Assembly: GCA_963719275.1 (NCBI GenBank) | Contig: CAVRBT010000010.1 | Coordinates: 372,001 to 436,000, forward strand | Source: AC-32 sp963719275 | GTDB taxonomy: Bacteria > Actinomycetota > Thermoleophilia > Gaiellales > Gaiellaceae | Length of the DNA: 64,000 nt | Direction: 5' to 3' | Shown: positions 41,404-49,919 of the stretch, in pieces | Layout of the letters: every line of letters starts with the position of its first letter | How positions within the stretch are numbered: position 1 is the first letter of the stretch | Position numbers and translations under genes: made by a program | Notes under the pieces: model-generated | Databases searched by the model: none | Told to the model about the DNA's origin: nothing | What the model saw: only the letters and a program-made list of their open reading frames with translations

Positions 41404-42369
41404 GTGCCGCCTTTTCCGAAGCCGCGTTTCGACTACACGTACGACCTGGCGCGTGAGCGCGCGGCCCTGAGGGCCTATCGGCGCGACAAGCCCGGTCGTC
41501 AGATCCCGCTGAAGGCGAAGGACAGTCTGCTCGTCGGTACCTGGAACGTCGCGAACCTCGGTGTCCAAGACCGCCTGGACAGCGACTACGAGCTCATCGC
41601 CGAAGTGATCGGCTGGTTCGACCTCGTCGCGGTGCAGGAGGTGAACGACGACCTGCGCGGGATCGAGGCGATCCACGACCACTTGCCGAGCCGGTACGAC
41701 CTGCTCTTCTCGGACGCGTCGGGGAACCGAGAGCGGCAGGCGTTCCTGTACGACAGCCGCAAGGTGAAGCGGCTGCGCGAGGTCGGCCGCGTGGCGATTC
41801 CGCCGAGCCAGCTCCCGAGAATCGCGCGGCAGGGAACGTCCACGCCGTTCACGGGCTTCGACCGCGGTCCGTATCTGGCGAGCTTCGAGGTCGGCGCTTT
41901 TCGCTTCGCGCTCCTGAACGTGCACCTCTTCTTTGGCTCGGATGCGCCGGAGGACCTCGACCGCCGCACCCTCGAGACCTTCGCCGTCGCCTGGTGGGCC
42001 GACAGGACCCACCGCGACGCGAACTCCTACGTCGTCGACATCGTCCCGCTCGGCGACTTCAACCTGCCGAAGGCGGTGCCGGGCGACCGGATCTTCGACG
42101 CGCTCGTGGCCCTCGGCCTGGAAGCGCCGCCGCACAGCTCGCAGATCGGCTCGGCGATCGCCTCGGACAACCACTACGACCAGATCGCCTTCTTCCCGGG
42201 CACCACCAAGGACCGCTTCACCGGACAGTGCAACGTCTTCGACTTCGACGGCGCTCTCTTCCAGGACCTGTGGAACGACCCGAAGCGAACGCCTGCTCAG
42301 TTCCGTGGCTACCTCCGCTACCACGTCTCGGACCACCGCCCGCTCTGGGCGGAGTTCAAGACGGCGTGA
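41404..42369 (+). CDS. Endonuclease/exonuclease/phosphatase family protein
   Basis: The 321-residue product has the DNase I-like fold: GTWNVANLG near residue 46, VAVQEVND near 77, LLNVHLFFGS, PLGDFNLP and the closing HVSDHRPLWAEF. These provide the usual metal-binding and catalytic Asn, Glu, Asp and His. No signal peptide is seen. Substrate (DNA, phosphoester or lipid) is not clear. The GTG start is supported by the promoter placed seven bases upstream. Confidence 0.85.
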   Translation: MPPFPKPRFDYTYDLARERAALRAYRRDKPGRQIPLKAKDSLLVGTWNVANLGVQDRLDSDYELIAEVIGWFDLVAVQEVNDDLRGIEAIHDHLPSRYDLLFSDASGNRERQAFLYDSRKVKRLREVGRVAIPPSQLPRIARQGTSTPFTGFDRGPYLASFEVGAFRFALLNVHLFFGSDAPEDLDRRTLETFAVAWWADRTHRDANSYVVDIVPLGDFNLPKAVPGDRIFDALVALGLEAPPHSSQIGSAIASDNHYDQIAFFPGTTKDRFTGQCNVFDFDGALFQDLWNDPKRTPAQFRGYLRYHVSDHRPLWAEFKTA

Positions 42370-42393
42370 GGCACGTACTCGCCCTCGCCCGCT

Positions 42394-42416
42394 TCACCCA
42401 CTTGGGGTGACCAAGT
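42394..42416 (+). promoter_or_regulatory. Two mutually exclusive hairpins upstream of the NDH-2 gene
   Basis: TCACCC-ACTTG-GGGTGA (42394-42410) and ACTTGG-GGTGA-CCAAGT (42400-42416) are both perfect 6-bp dyads that share bases, so only one can form at a time. They lie 31 bp upstream of the NDH-2 GTG. This may be an RNA switch or two overlapping operators. Confidence 0.4.
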
Positions 42417-42447
42417 CTCAGGGCGATGTCTCTACCTTGTTCGGGCA

Positions 42448-43719
42448 GTGAGCGCTCGGCCCGCCAGCGACGTCTCGCGCCCTTGCGTCCTCGTCCTCGG
42501 AGGCGGCTTCGGTGGGATCGGGGCTGCGAAGAACCTGCGGAAGAGCGACGCGGACGTCGTCCTCGTCGACAAGCACGACTACCACACCTTCCAGCCGCTG
42601 CTCTACCAGGTCGCGACTGGACTGCTCGAGCAGCCGGCGGTCGGCCATCCGATCCGGGATCTCTTCCACAAGCAGGACAACATCCGGGTCCACCAGGACG
42701 AGGTAACTGCCATCGACCTCGATGCGCGCGAGGTCCGCTTCGGCGAGCTCGAGGCGCTGGGCTACGACTACCTCGTGCTCGCGCTCGGGGCCGAGGTCAA
42801 CTTCTTCGGCGTGGAAGGGGCTGCGGAGCACGGATTTCCGCTCTACACGCTGGCCGACGCGGTGCGGCTCAAGGACCACGTCCTCGAGCGCTGGGAGGCG
42901 GCCGACAGGAAGCCGGAGCTGATCGAAGACGGAGCGCTGAACATGGTCGTCGTCGGCGGGGGCCCGACCGGCGTCGAGACCGCGGGTGCGATGGCCGAGC
43001 TCTACAAGGGCGACTTTCGCAAGGACTACCCGGACGTGTCGCCGCAGCAGGCCAGGATCACACTCGTCGAGGCCTCGCCGGAGGTCTTCTCGATGTTCAA
43101 GGAAGACATTCGCTCCTACACGGTCGAGGCGCTGGAGAAGCGCGGCGTCGAGGTCATGACAGGCGAGGTCGTCGAGGCGATCACGCCCGATCGGGTCACG
43201 CTCAAGTCCGGAACCGTCCTTCCCGCCCACACCCTCGTTTGGGGCGCAGGCCTGCAGGGGAACGAGCTCATCCGCTCCCTTGGCCTCGAGCTCGAACGAG
43301 GCAACCGGATCGGCGTCGACGGCGAGCTGCGGATCGCCTCGCACCCGGAGGTGTACGCCGTGGGCGACATCGCCGCGATCACCGACCCCAAGACGCAGCA
43401 GGTGCTCCCGCAGCTCGGCTCGGTCGCGCTGCAGTCGGGCGAGCATGCGGGTGAGACGATCGCGAACCTTGTCGCCGGCAAGGAGACGCAGCCGTTCAAG
43501 TACAAGGACAAGGGGACGATGGCCACCATCGGCCGGGGCGCCGCTGTCGTGCAGATGCTCGGCGGCAAGACGATGAAGGGGAAGAAGGCGCAGGTGGCCT
43601 GGGGCACCGTCCACCTTGCGCTGCTTCCGACCAACGAGGATCGCGCCAAGGCCGTCGTGGACTGGGCCGGGGCGGGGCTGACGCATCAGCGCTCGGGCCG
43701 GATCAGGGTCGAGACCTAA
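42448..43719 (+). CDS. Type II NADH dehydrogenase (NDH-2)
   Basis: The 423-residue product has FAD motif GGGFGG near residue 18, the HTFQPLLYQVATG quinone-site region, the NAD-binding VVVGGGPTGVETAG near 168-181 and the AVGDIAAI motif near 307. It passes electrons from NADH to quinone without pumping protons. It is closer to canonical NDH-2 than the copy at position 22. It starts with GTG and is followed after 16 bp by zwf. Confidence 0.93.
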   Translation: MSARPASDVSRPCVLVLGGGFGGIGAAKNLRKSDADVVLVDKHDYHTFQPLLYQVATGLLEQPAVGHPIRDLFHKQDNIRVHQDEVTAIDLDAREVRFGELEALGYDYLVLALGAEVNFFGVEGAAEHGFPLYTLADAVRLKDHVLERWEAADRKPELIEDGALNMVVVGGGPTGVETAGAMAELYKGDFRKDYPDVSPQQARITLVEASPEVFSMFKEDIRSYTVEALEKRGVEVMTGEVVEAITPDRVTLKSGTVLPAHTLVWGAGLQGNELIRSLGLELERGNRIGVDGELRIASHPEVYAVGDIAAITDPKTQQVLPQLGSVALQSGEHAGETIANLVAGKETQPFKYKDKGTMATIGRGAAVVQMLGGKTMKGKKAQVAWGTVHLALLPTNEDRAKAVVDWAGAGLTHQRSGRIRVET

Positions 43720-43735
43720 GGAGGGAGACGCGGAG

Positions 43736-45169
43736 ATGGCGACTGCAGCACCCGAGATCGAGACGCGCGCAAGCGCAGAGGCGGGCGAGAGCAGGCCCAC
43801 CGACGTACTGGTCGTCTTCGGCATCACCGGCGACCTCGCCAAGGTGATGACCTTCCGCTCTCTCTACCGGCTGGAGCGGCGCGGGCTGCTCGACTGCCCG
43901 ATCGTCGGCGTCGCCGTGGACGACTGGACCGTCGACCAGCTGAAGGAGCGCGCCAAGACGTCGATCGAGTCGACCGGCGAACAGCTCGACCCCGAGGTGT
44001 TCGAGCGCTTCGCGAACCGGCTCTCCTACGTCGAGGGCGACTTCGGCGACGCTGCCACCTACGATCGGGTTGCGAAGGCGATCGAGGGCTCGCAGCAGCC
44101 GGTCTTCTACCTCGAGATCCCGCCGTTCCTCTTCGGCCGGGTGGTCAAGGGGCTCTCGGAGGCGGGCCTGACCGCCAACGCGCGGGTGGTCGTCGAGAAG
44201 CCGTTCGGCCACGACCGCGCCTCCGCCACGGAGCTCGCCGACGAGCTGCACCAGTACATCGACGAGTCCCAGCTCTACCGGATCGATCACTACCTCGGGA
44301 AGATGGGGCTCGAGGAGATCCTCTACCTCCGCTTCGCGAACTCGATGCTCGAGCCGCTCTGGAACCGCAACCATCTTGAGTCCGTCCAGATCACGATGGC
44401 CGAGGACTTCGGCGTCGAGGATCGCGGGCACTTCTACGACCCGGTCGGCGCGCTCCGCGACGTGGTGGTCAACCATCTGATGCAGGTTGTCGCCGCCGCG
44501 GCGATGGAGATTCCCTCGCGGCGCGAGCCCGACGCGATCAAGGACGCCGAAGCGAACCTCTTCCGGGCCGTCGTCACTGCGGACCCGGCGCACTACGTGC
44601 GCGGCCAGTACGACGGCTACCTGGACATCGACGGCGTTGCGCCCGACTCCACGACCGAGACCTTCGCGGCCCTCCGCCTCGAGATCGAGAGCTGGCGCTG
44701 GGCAGGCGTGCCCTTCTTCATTCGCACCGGGAAGAAGCTCGCGACGACGGAGACCGAGCTCAGGCTCGTCTTCAAGCACCCGCCCAACCTCGGCTTCCAC
44801 CTGCAGGCGCGGCGGCCGGAGGCGAATCAGCTCGTGGTCAGGCTCGACCCGACGACCGGAATCAGGCTGATCGTCGAGGCCCATCGTGCCGACAGGGCCG
44901 GTGCGGCCGCGATCACGCTGGACATGGAATTCGAAGCGGAGGGTGGCGAAGGGCCGACGCCCTACGAGGTGCTGTTGCACGCGGCGATGATCGGCGACAG
45001 CACGCGCTTTACCCGCCAGGACGGGGTCGAGGAACAGTGGCGGATCATGCAGCCGCTGATCGACGCGCCTCCGCCCGTGCACGCGTACGAGCCCGGGTCG
45101 CTTGGGCCCGCAGAGGCCGACGACCTCGTGGCAGGGCACGGCCGCTGGCACGAGCCCTGGATCGACTAG
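43736..45169 (+). CDS. zwf: Glucose-6-phosphate dehydrogenase
   Basis: This enzyme catalyses the first step of the oxidative pentose phosphate pathway. The 477-residue product has the nucleotide motif GITGDLAKV (29-37), the EKPFGHD loop and the catalytic RIDHYLGK (about 182-189). The ATG has GGAGGGAGA upstream. The neighbours differ from the common zwf-opcA or zwf-gnd arrangements: here it lies between NDH-2 and a GH15 enzyme. Confidence 0.96.
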   Translation: MATAAPEIETRASAEAGESRPTDVLVVFGITGDLAKVMTFRSLYRLERRGLLDCPIVGVAVDDWTVDQLKERAKTSIESTGEQLDPEVFERFANRLSYVEGDFGDAATYDRVAKAIEGSQQPVFYLEIPPFLFGRVVKGLSEAGLTANARVVVEKPFGHDRASATELADELHQYIDESQLYRIDHYLGKMGLEEILYLRFANSMLEPLWNRNHLESVQITMAEDFGVEDRGHFYDPVGALRDVVVNHLMQVVAAAAMEIPSRREPDAIKDAEANLFRAVVTADPAHYVRGQYDGYLDIDGVAPDSTTETFAALRLEIESWRWAGVPFFIRTGKKLATTETELRLVFKHPPNLGFHLQARRPEANQLVVRLDPTTGIRLIVEAHRADRAGAAAITLDMEFEAEGGEGPTPYEVLLHAAMIGDSTRFTRQDGVEEQWRIMQPLIDAPPPVHAYEPGSLGPAEADDLVAGHGRWHEPWID

Positions 45170-45192
45170 CCGCCTCGCGAAGGAAGGAGCTT

Positions 45193-47094
45193 CCGATGAC
45201 CGCCGTGACCCCAAAGGACGAGGTCGAGCGCCAGCCGCAGAGCGCGGCCGCGCCCTCGCCGTTCGCGCCGATCGCGGATTACGCGTTCCTGTCGAACTGC
45301 CACACGGGCGCGCTCGTTGCGCCGGACGGCGCGATCGACTGGCTCTGCATCCCGAGCTTCGACTCGCCGAGCGTGTTCGGCAGCCTGCTCGACCGCGAGG
45401 CCGGCTTCTTCCGCTTTGGCCCGTTCGGGATCTCGCACCCGACGGCGGTGGCCTACGTGCCCGGCACGAACGTGCTCGAGACGACGTGGAAGACGCCGTC
45501 CGGCTGGATCGTCGTCCGGGACGCGCTGACGATGGGCCCCTGGGACCACGAGGACGGGATCACGCCCCATACGCGGCCGCCCGCGGACGACGACGGCGAC
45601 CACATGCTCGTCCGGACGGTCGAGTGCATCGACGGCCAAGTCGAGGTCGAGCTCGTCTGCGAGCCCGTTTTCGACTACGGGCGTACGCCGGCGGAGTGGA
45701 CGACGCCCGACGGCGGCCGGCATGCAGCCGACGCGAGCGGCGGGGGCCAGACCTTCCGCCTGCAGTCGGACCTTGCGCTCGGCGTTGAGGGCGACCGCGT
45801 CCGTGCCCGGCACGTCCTCCACGTCGGCGACCGCGCGTACTGTGCCCTCTCCTGGGCTGAGGGGCTGGCCTCGCCGCAGAGCGTGGACGAGGCGGAGACG
45901 AGGGTGCGGGCGACGACGCGCTTCTGGCGCGACTGGCTCGACGGCGCGCGGATTCCGGATCACCGCCTGCGCGAACCGATCCAACGCTCGGCTCTCACCA
46001 TCAAGGGGCTGACGTACATGCCGACGGGCTCGACGGTCGCGGCGCTCACGACGTCGCTGCCGGAGACCCCTGGCGGCGAGCGGAACTGGGACTACCGCTA
46101 CACGTGGATCCGCGACACCACGTTCACGCTCCAGGCGCTCCACTTCCTCAACCTGAACTGGGAGGCCGACGAGTTCATGCAGTTCATCGCCGACCTGGAG
46201 CCGACGGAGGACGGCTCGCTCCAGATCATGTACGGGATCGACGGCCACCGCGACCTGACGGAAGCCACGCTCGACCACCTAACCGGCTACGTAGGCGCGA
46301 AGCCGGTACGGATCGGGAACGGCGCCTACAACCAGCGCCAGAACGACGTCTTCGGAGCGGTGCTCGACTCGATCCTCCTCCACTCGCGGCACAGCGAGCG
46401 CATGCCGCGGCGGTTGTGGCCGATCGTCCAGTCACAGGCCGGGTGCGCCACCGAGATCTGGCGCCAACCGGACCAGGGCATCTGGGAAGCCCGCGGCAAG
46501 CCCCAGCAGTACGTCTCCTCGAAGCTGATGTGCTGGGTGGCGCTCGACCGCGCTGCCAAGCTCGCCGAGATTCGCGGTGACCCGGAGCTTCGGGCAGGCT
46601 GGCAGGCGACCGCGGACGAGATCCGCGCGGACATCCTCGAGCACGGCGTGCGCGACGGCGTCTTGCGCCAGCACTACGACACAGACGCACTCGACGCCTC
46701 CACGCTCCTGGCGGCGATCTTCGACTTCCTGCCGGGTGACGACGAGGTGCTACGCAAGTCGGTCGAGGCGATCGAACGCGACCTGACCGAGGACGGTTTC
46801 GTGCTGCGCTACCGCACCGGCGAGACGGACGACGGTCTCTCGGGCAAGGAGGGCACGTTCCTCATCTGCTCGTTCTGGCTCGTCTCCGCTCTCGGCGCGA
46901 TCGGCGAGATCCAGCGAGCGCGCGACATGATGGAGCGGCTGCTGCGGGTCTCCTCGCCGCTCGGCCTCTACGCGGAGGAGCTCGACGTCGCCACCGGACG
47001 CCACCTCGGCAACTTCCCACAGGCCTTCTCGCACCTGGCGCTGATCGAGGCAGCGGCCCGGATCATCGTGCCCGAGATGATGGAGGAGTACTGA
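45193..47094 (+). CDS. Glycoside hydrolase family 15 protein (glucoamylase/trehalase-like)
   Basis: The 633-residue product starts the domain with ADYAFLSNCHTGALVAPDGAIDWLCIPSFDSPS and has the (alpha/alpha)6 core motif WDYRYTWIRD near residue 300, as in GH15 enzymes. Actinobacterial members include trehalases and glucoamylase-like enzymes; activity cannot be fixed from sequence. There is no signal peptide, so it is probably cytoplasmic. The ATG has AAGGAG six bases upstream. It lies 23 bp after zwf and 2 bp before the GMC gene. Confidence 0.92.
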   Translation, partial: PMTAVTPKDEVERQPQSAAAPSPFAPIADYAFLSNCHTGALVAPDGAIDWLCIPSFDSPSVFGSLLDREAGFFRFGPFGISHPTAVAYVPGTNVLETTWKTPSGWIVVRDALTMGPWDHEDGITPHTRPPADDDGDHMLVRTVECIDGQVEVELVCEPVFDYGRTPAEWTTPDGGRHAADASGGGQTFRLQSDLALGVEGDRVRARHVLHVGDRAYCALSWAEGLASPQSVDEAETRVRATTRFWRDWLDGARIPDHRLREPIQRSALTIKGLTYMPTGSTVAALTTSLPETPGGERNWDYRYTWIRDTTFTLQALHFLNLNWEADEFMQFIADLEPTEDGSLQIMYGIDGHRDLTEATLDHLTGYVGAKPVRIGNGAYNQRQNDVFGAVLDSILLHSRHSERMPRRLWPIVQSQAGCATEIWRQPDQGIWEARGKPQQYVSSKLMCWVALDRAAKLAEIRGDPELRAGWQATADEIRADILEHGVRDGVLRQHYDTDALDASTLLAAIFDFLPGDDEVLRKSVEAIERDLTEDGFVLRYRTGETDDGLSGKEGTFLICSFWLVSALGAIGEIQRARDMMERLLRVSSPLGLYAEELDVATGRHLGNFPQAFSHLALIEAAARIIVPEMMEEY

Positions 47095-47096
47095 GC

Positions 47097-48677
47097 ATGG
47101 ACGACTACGACGTCATCATCGTCGGCACCGGCGCCGGCGGCGGCACGCTCGCCCGCCACCTGGCCCCCTCTGGCAAGCGGGTCCTGCTGCTCGAGCGGGG
47201 CGACTGGCTGCCGCGAGAGCCGCAGAACTGGCTCGCGCAGGACGTGTTCGTCGACAACCGCTACGTCTCCGAGGACACCTGGTACGACGAGCACGGCAAG
47301 GCGTTCCAGCCGCAGATCCACTACTTCGTCGGCGGGGCGACGAAGCTCTATGGTGCCGCTCTCTACCGGTTGCGCGTGGAGGACTTCGGCGAGCTTCGCC
47401 ACCACGACGGGATCTCACCGGCCTGGCCGATCTCGTACAACGAGCTCGAGCCCTATTACACGAAGGCCGAGCACCTGTACGAGGTGCACGGGGTCCACGG
47501 CGAGGATCCGACCGACCCGCCCGCAAGCGCGCCTTACCCGCACGCGGCCGTCTCGCACGAGCCGCGGATCCAGCAACTCTCGGACCAGCTCGCCGCCGCC
47601 GGCTACCACCCCTTCCACGCGCCCTGCGGGATCCTGCTCGACGAGCAGAACATGCCCTACAGCACGTGCGTCCGCTGCGCCAACTGCGACGGCTTCCCGT
47701 GTCCCCTGCATGCCAAGGCCGACGCGGAGGTGCTGGGTGTGCGACCGGCGCTCGAGCACGGAAACGTGACGCTGCTGACGAACGCGAGGGCGATCAAGCT
47801 CGAGACGAATCCGGCAGGCACGGCAGTCACGGGCGTGGTCGTCGAACGCGACGGCGAGACGGAGACCCTCGCCGGCGATCTCGTCGTAGTCGCCTGCGGC
47901 GCGGCGAACACCGCCAAGCTGCTCCTCGAGTCGGCGAGCGACAAGCACCCGAACGGGCTAGCCAACGGCTCCGACCAGGTCGGGCGCAACTTCATGTTCC
48001 ACGACAGCGTCGCGGTGCTCGCGCTCTCGCGCGAGGAGAACCCGACCGTCTACCAGAAGACGCTCGGGCTCAACGACTTTTACTTCGGCAGCGACGACTT
48101 CGAGCACCCACTCGGCAACATCCAGATGGTCGGTAAGTCCCAGGCGCCGATGTTTCGCGGCGAGAAGCCGGGCGAGACGAAGCTCGCGCCCGAGTGGACG
48201 CTGGAGCGCGTCGCCCGGCACGCGATCGACTTCTGGCTCTCGACCGAGGATCTGCCGCGGGCCGAGAACCGGGTCAGCGTCGACAGCGACGGCAAGCTCA
48301 CGGTGAGCTACACAGAAACGAACGCGGAGGCGAAGAAGCGGCTCTACGAGAAGCTCCACTCGATCCTCGGCAAGCTGGACTTGAACCCCGGCCACCTCTT
48401 CCACCGCTTCGCCTACATGAAGACCGACATTCCGGTCGCCGGCTGCGCCCACCAGGCCGGTACCTGCCGGTTTGGCGCCGACCCGGCGACGTCCGCTCTC
48501 AACACAGACTGCCGCGCACACGAGGTCGACAACCTCTACGTCGTCGACACGAGCGTCTTCCCGAGCATCGGCGCCGTCAACCCGGCGCTGACCGCAATGG
48601 CGAACTCGCTGCGGGTGGGCGACCACCTCCTCGAGCGGATGGGCGCGAAGCACGAGGCAGCGGCGACGCCGGCCTGA
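47097..48677 (+). CDS. GMC family FAD-dependent oxidoreductase
   Basis: The 526-residue product has the FAD motif GTGAGGGTLARHLA near residue 10, the GGATKLYGAALYRLR loop typical of the glucose-methanol-choline family, and the C-terminal YVVDTSVFPSIGAVNPALTAMANSLR with an active-site region around AGCAHQAGTCRFG. It probably oxidises a sugar or alcohol. Position in the NDH-2/zwf/GH15 cluster suggests carbohydrate oxidation. Confidence 0.92.
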   Translation: MDDYDVIIVGTGAGGGTLARHLAPSGKRVLLLERGDWLPREPQNWLAQDVFVDNRYVSEDTWYDEHGKAFQPQIHYFVGGATKLYGAALYRLRVEDFGELRHHDGISPAWPISYNELEPYYTKAEHLYEVHGVHGEDPTDPPASAPYPHAAVSHEPRIQQLSDQLAAAGYHPFHAPCGILLDEQNMPYSTCVRCANCDGFPCPLHAKADAEVLGVRPALEHGNVTLLTNARAIKLETNPAGTAVTGVVVERDGETETLAGDLVVVACGAANTAKLLLESASDKHPNGLANGSDQVGRNFMFHDSVAVLALSREENPTVYQKTLGLNDFYFGSDDFEHPLGNIQMVGKSQAPMFRGEKPGETKLAPEWTLERVARHAIDFWLSTEDLPRAENRVSVDSDGKLTVSYTETNAEAKKRLYEKLHSILGKLDLNPGHLFHRFAYMKTDIPVAGCAHQAGTCRFGADPATSALNTDCRAHEVDNLYVVDTSVFPSIGAVNPALTAMANSLRVGDHLLERMGAKHEAAATPA

Positions 48678-48707
48678 CCAGCCGCCCCACGACCTAGGCT
48701 CGGCCCC

Positions 48708-49592
48708 ATGGCTTCGGCCCTCGCCCTCGTTGCGGCGTTCCTCTTCGCTCTGGCGGCGGCGCTCCAGCAGAAGGGTGCGCTGGACCTCCCGGAGATCTCG
48801 CTTCGGCATCCCGCGTCGCTTGCGCATCTGGCCGGCCAGACCATGTGGCTGGCCGGCACCGCGGCGCTGTTCGCAGGCTACGCCTTCCAGGCCGCCGCGC
48901 TCGATCGCGGACGCCTTGCGATCATCCAGCCGCTGCTGGTGACGACCGTCGTCTTCGCGCTCCCGCTCGGCTACTTCCTCACCCAGCAGCACGTCGGACG
49001 TCGCGAGGTGATCGGAGCGGCCGTGATCGTGCTCGGCCTGGCGCTCTTTGCGATCTTCGGCGATCCGGCGGGCGGTCGCGAGAACGCACCCGGAAGCGAG
49101 TGGGCGATCGCGATTGCGGCTCTGGCCGTGGTGTGCGCCGCGCTGCTGCTGTTCGCAGGGCGCGGCGGCTTGACGATGAGGGCGGCGATGTACGGGACGA
49201 TCGCAGGGATCCTCTTCGGCCTCTCCGCGGCGCTGACGAAGCCAACGCTCGGTTACCTCCACGACTCGATCGGCGAGCTGCTCTCCCACTGGGAGCCGTA
49301 TGCGCTGGCGATCGCCGGTGTGCTCGGCTTCGTGTTGCAGCAGGTCTCGCTCGGCACCGGGCGGCTTGCGCCATCAGTCGCTACGGTCTCGGTCGCGAAC
49401 CCGGTCGTCGGCATCCTGCTCGGCACCGTATTGCTCGAGGAGCGGCTGAGCAGGCCCGTCTGGCACGTGGTCCTGGCGTGCATCGGGCTCGGCTTCGCGC
49501 TGGCGGGAGCGGTGGCGATCTCCATGGCCCGGGAGACGCGCAGGGACCCGGGAGTGCCGGTCCCGTCGGCGACCGAGGCCGCGACTACTTGA
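48708..49592 (+). CDS. DMT-superfamily membrane transporter
   Basis: The 294-residue product has about nine to ten hydrophobic helices spanning nearly its full length, arranged as two EamA/NIPA-like halves. The second half contains LAPSVATVSVANPVVGILLGTVLLEE, typical of the family. The substrate is unknown. The ATG lies 30 bp after the GMC oxidoreductase gene. The stop is 3 bp from the convergent stop of the small cyd-linked gene. Confidence 0.85.
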   Translation: MASALALVAAFLFALAAALQQKGALDLPEISLRHPASLAHLAGQTMWLAGTAALFAGYAFQAAALDRGRLAIIQPLLVTTVVFALPLGYFLTQQHVGRREVIGAAVIVLGLALFAIFGDPAGGRENAPGSEWAIAIAALAVVCAALLLFAGRGGLTMRAAMYGTIAGILFGLSAALTKPTLGYLHDSIGELLSHWEPYALAIAGVLGFVLQQVSLGTGRLAPSVATVSVANPVVGILLGTVLLEERLSRPVWHVVLACIGLGFALAGAVAISMARETRRDPGVPVPSATEAATT

Positions 49593-49595
49593 GCT

Positions 49596-49919
49596 CTATC
49601 CGCCCGCCCGCTCGTAGCTGAACCGCTGCATCACGCTGCCCTCGTCGGCGGGGTCGAACCAGATCGAGATCATCACCGTGCCGCGTGCGGCCGGGGACTC
49701 GGCCTGTTCGGCCGATTCGAGGGCGGCGCTCACGCCTCGCTCGGCGATCGCGGACAGTGCATCGGCGTTTCCTGCTCTTTGCGCTGCTTCATGTGCCTTT
49801 TCCCAGCAGCGCACCTCGACATGAAGTTCCTCACCGTCGTCGCGCCGGATCAGGTAGTCGACCGCCCAGCCGTGCTGCGAAGGGTCGGTGAGGTCGTGCG
49901 TCTCGAGTACCTCGGCCAT
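49596..49919 (-). CDS. Hypothetical protein, fifth gene of the cyd operon
   Basis: The 107-residue acidic product starts MAEVLETHDLTDPSQHGW. It has an alpha/beta pattern with no TM segment or signal peptide. Its ATG overlaps the cydC stop (TGATG), so it is translated with cydABDC. It contains one cysteine (in VRCWEK). I do not recognise the family. Confidence 0.7.
   Translation of the reverse strand: MAEVLETHDLTDPSQHGWAVDYLIRRDDGEELHVEVRCWEKAHEAAQRAGNADALSAIAERGVSAALESAEQAESPAARGTVMISIWFDPADEGSVMQRFSYERAGG

Noticed and set aside
47958..49289. A 443-codon antisense frame across the GMC and transporter genes
   Set aside because: It crosses two unrelated, well-recognised genes on the other strand and encodes only charged low-complexity sequence.
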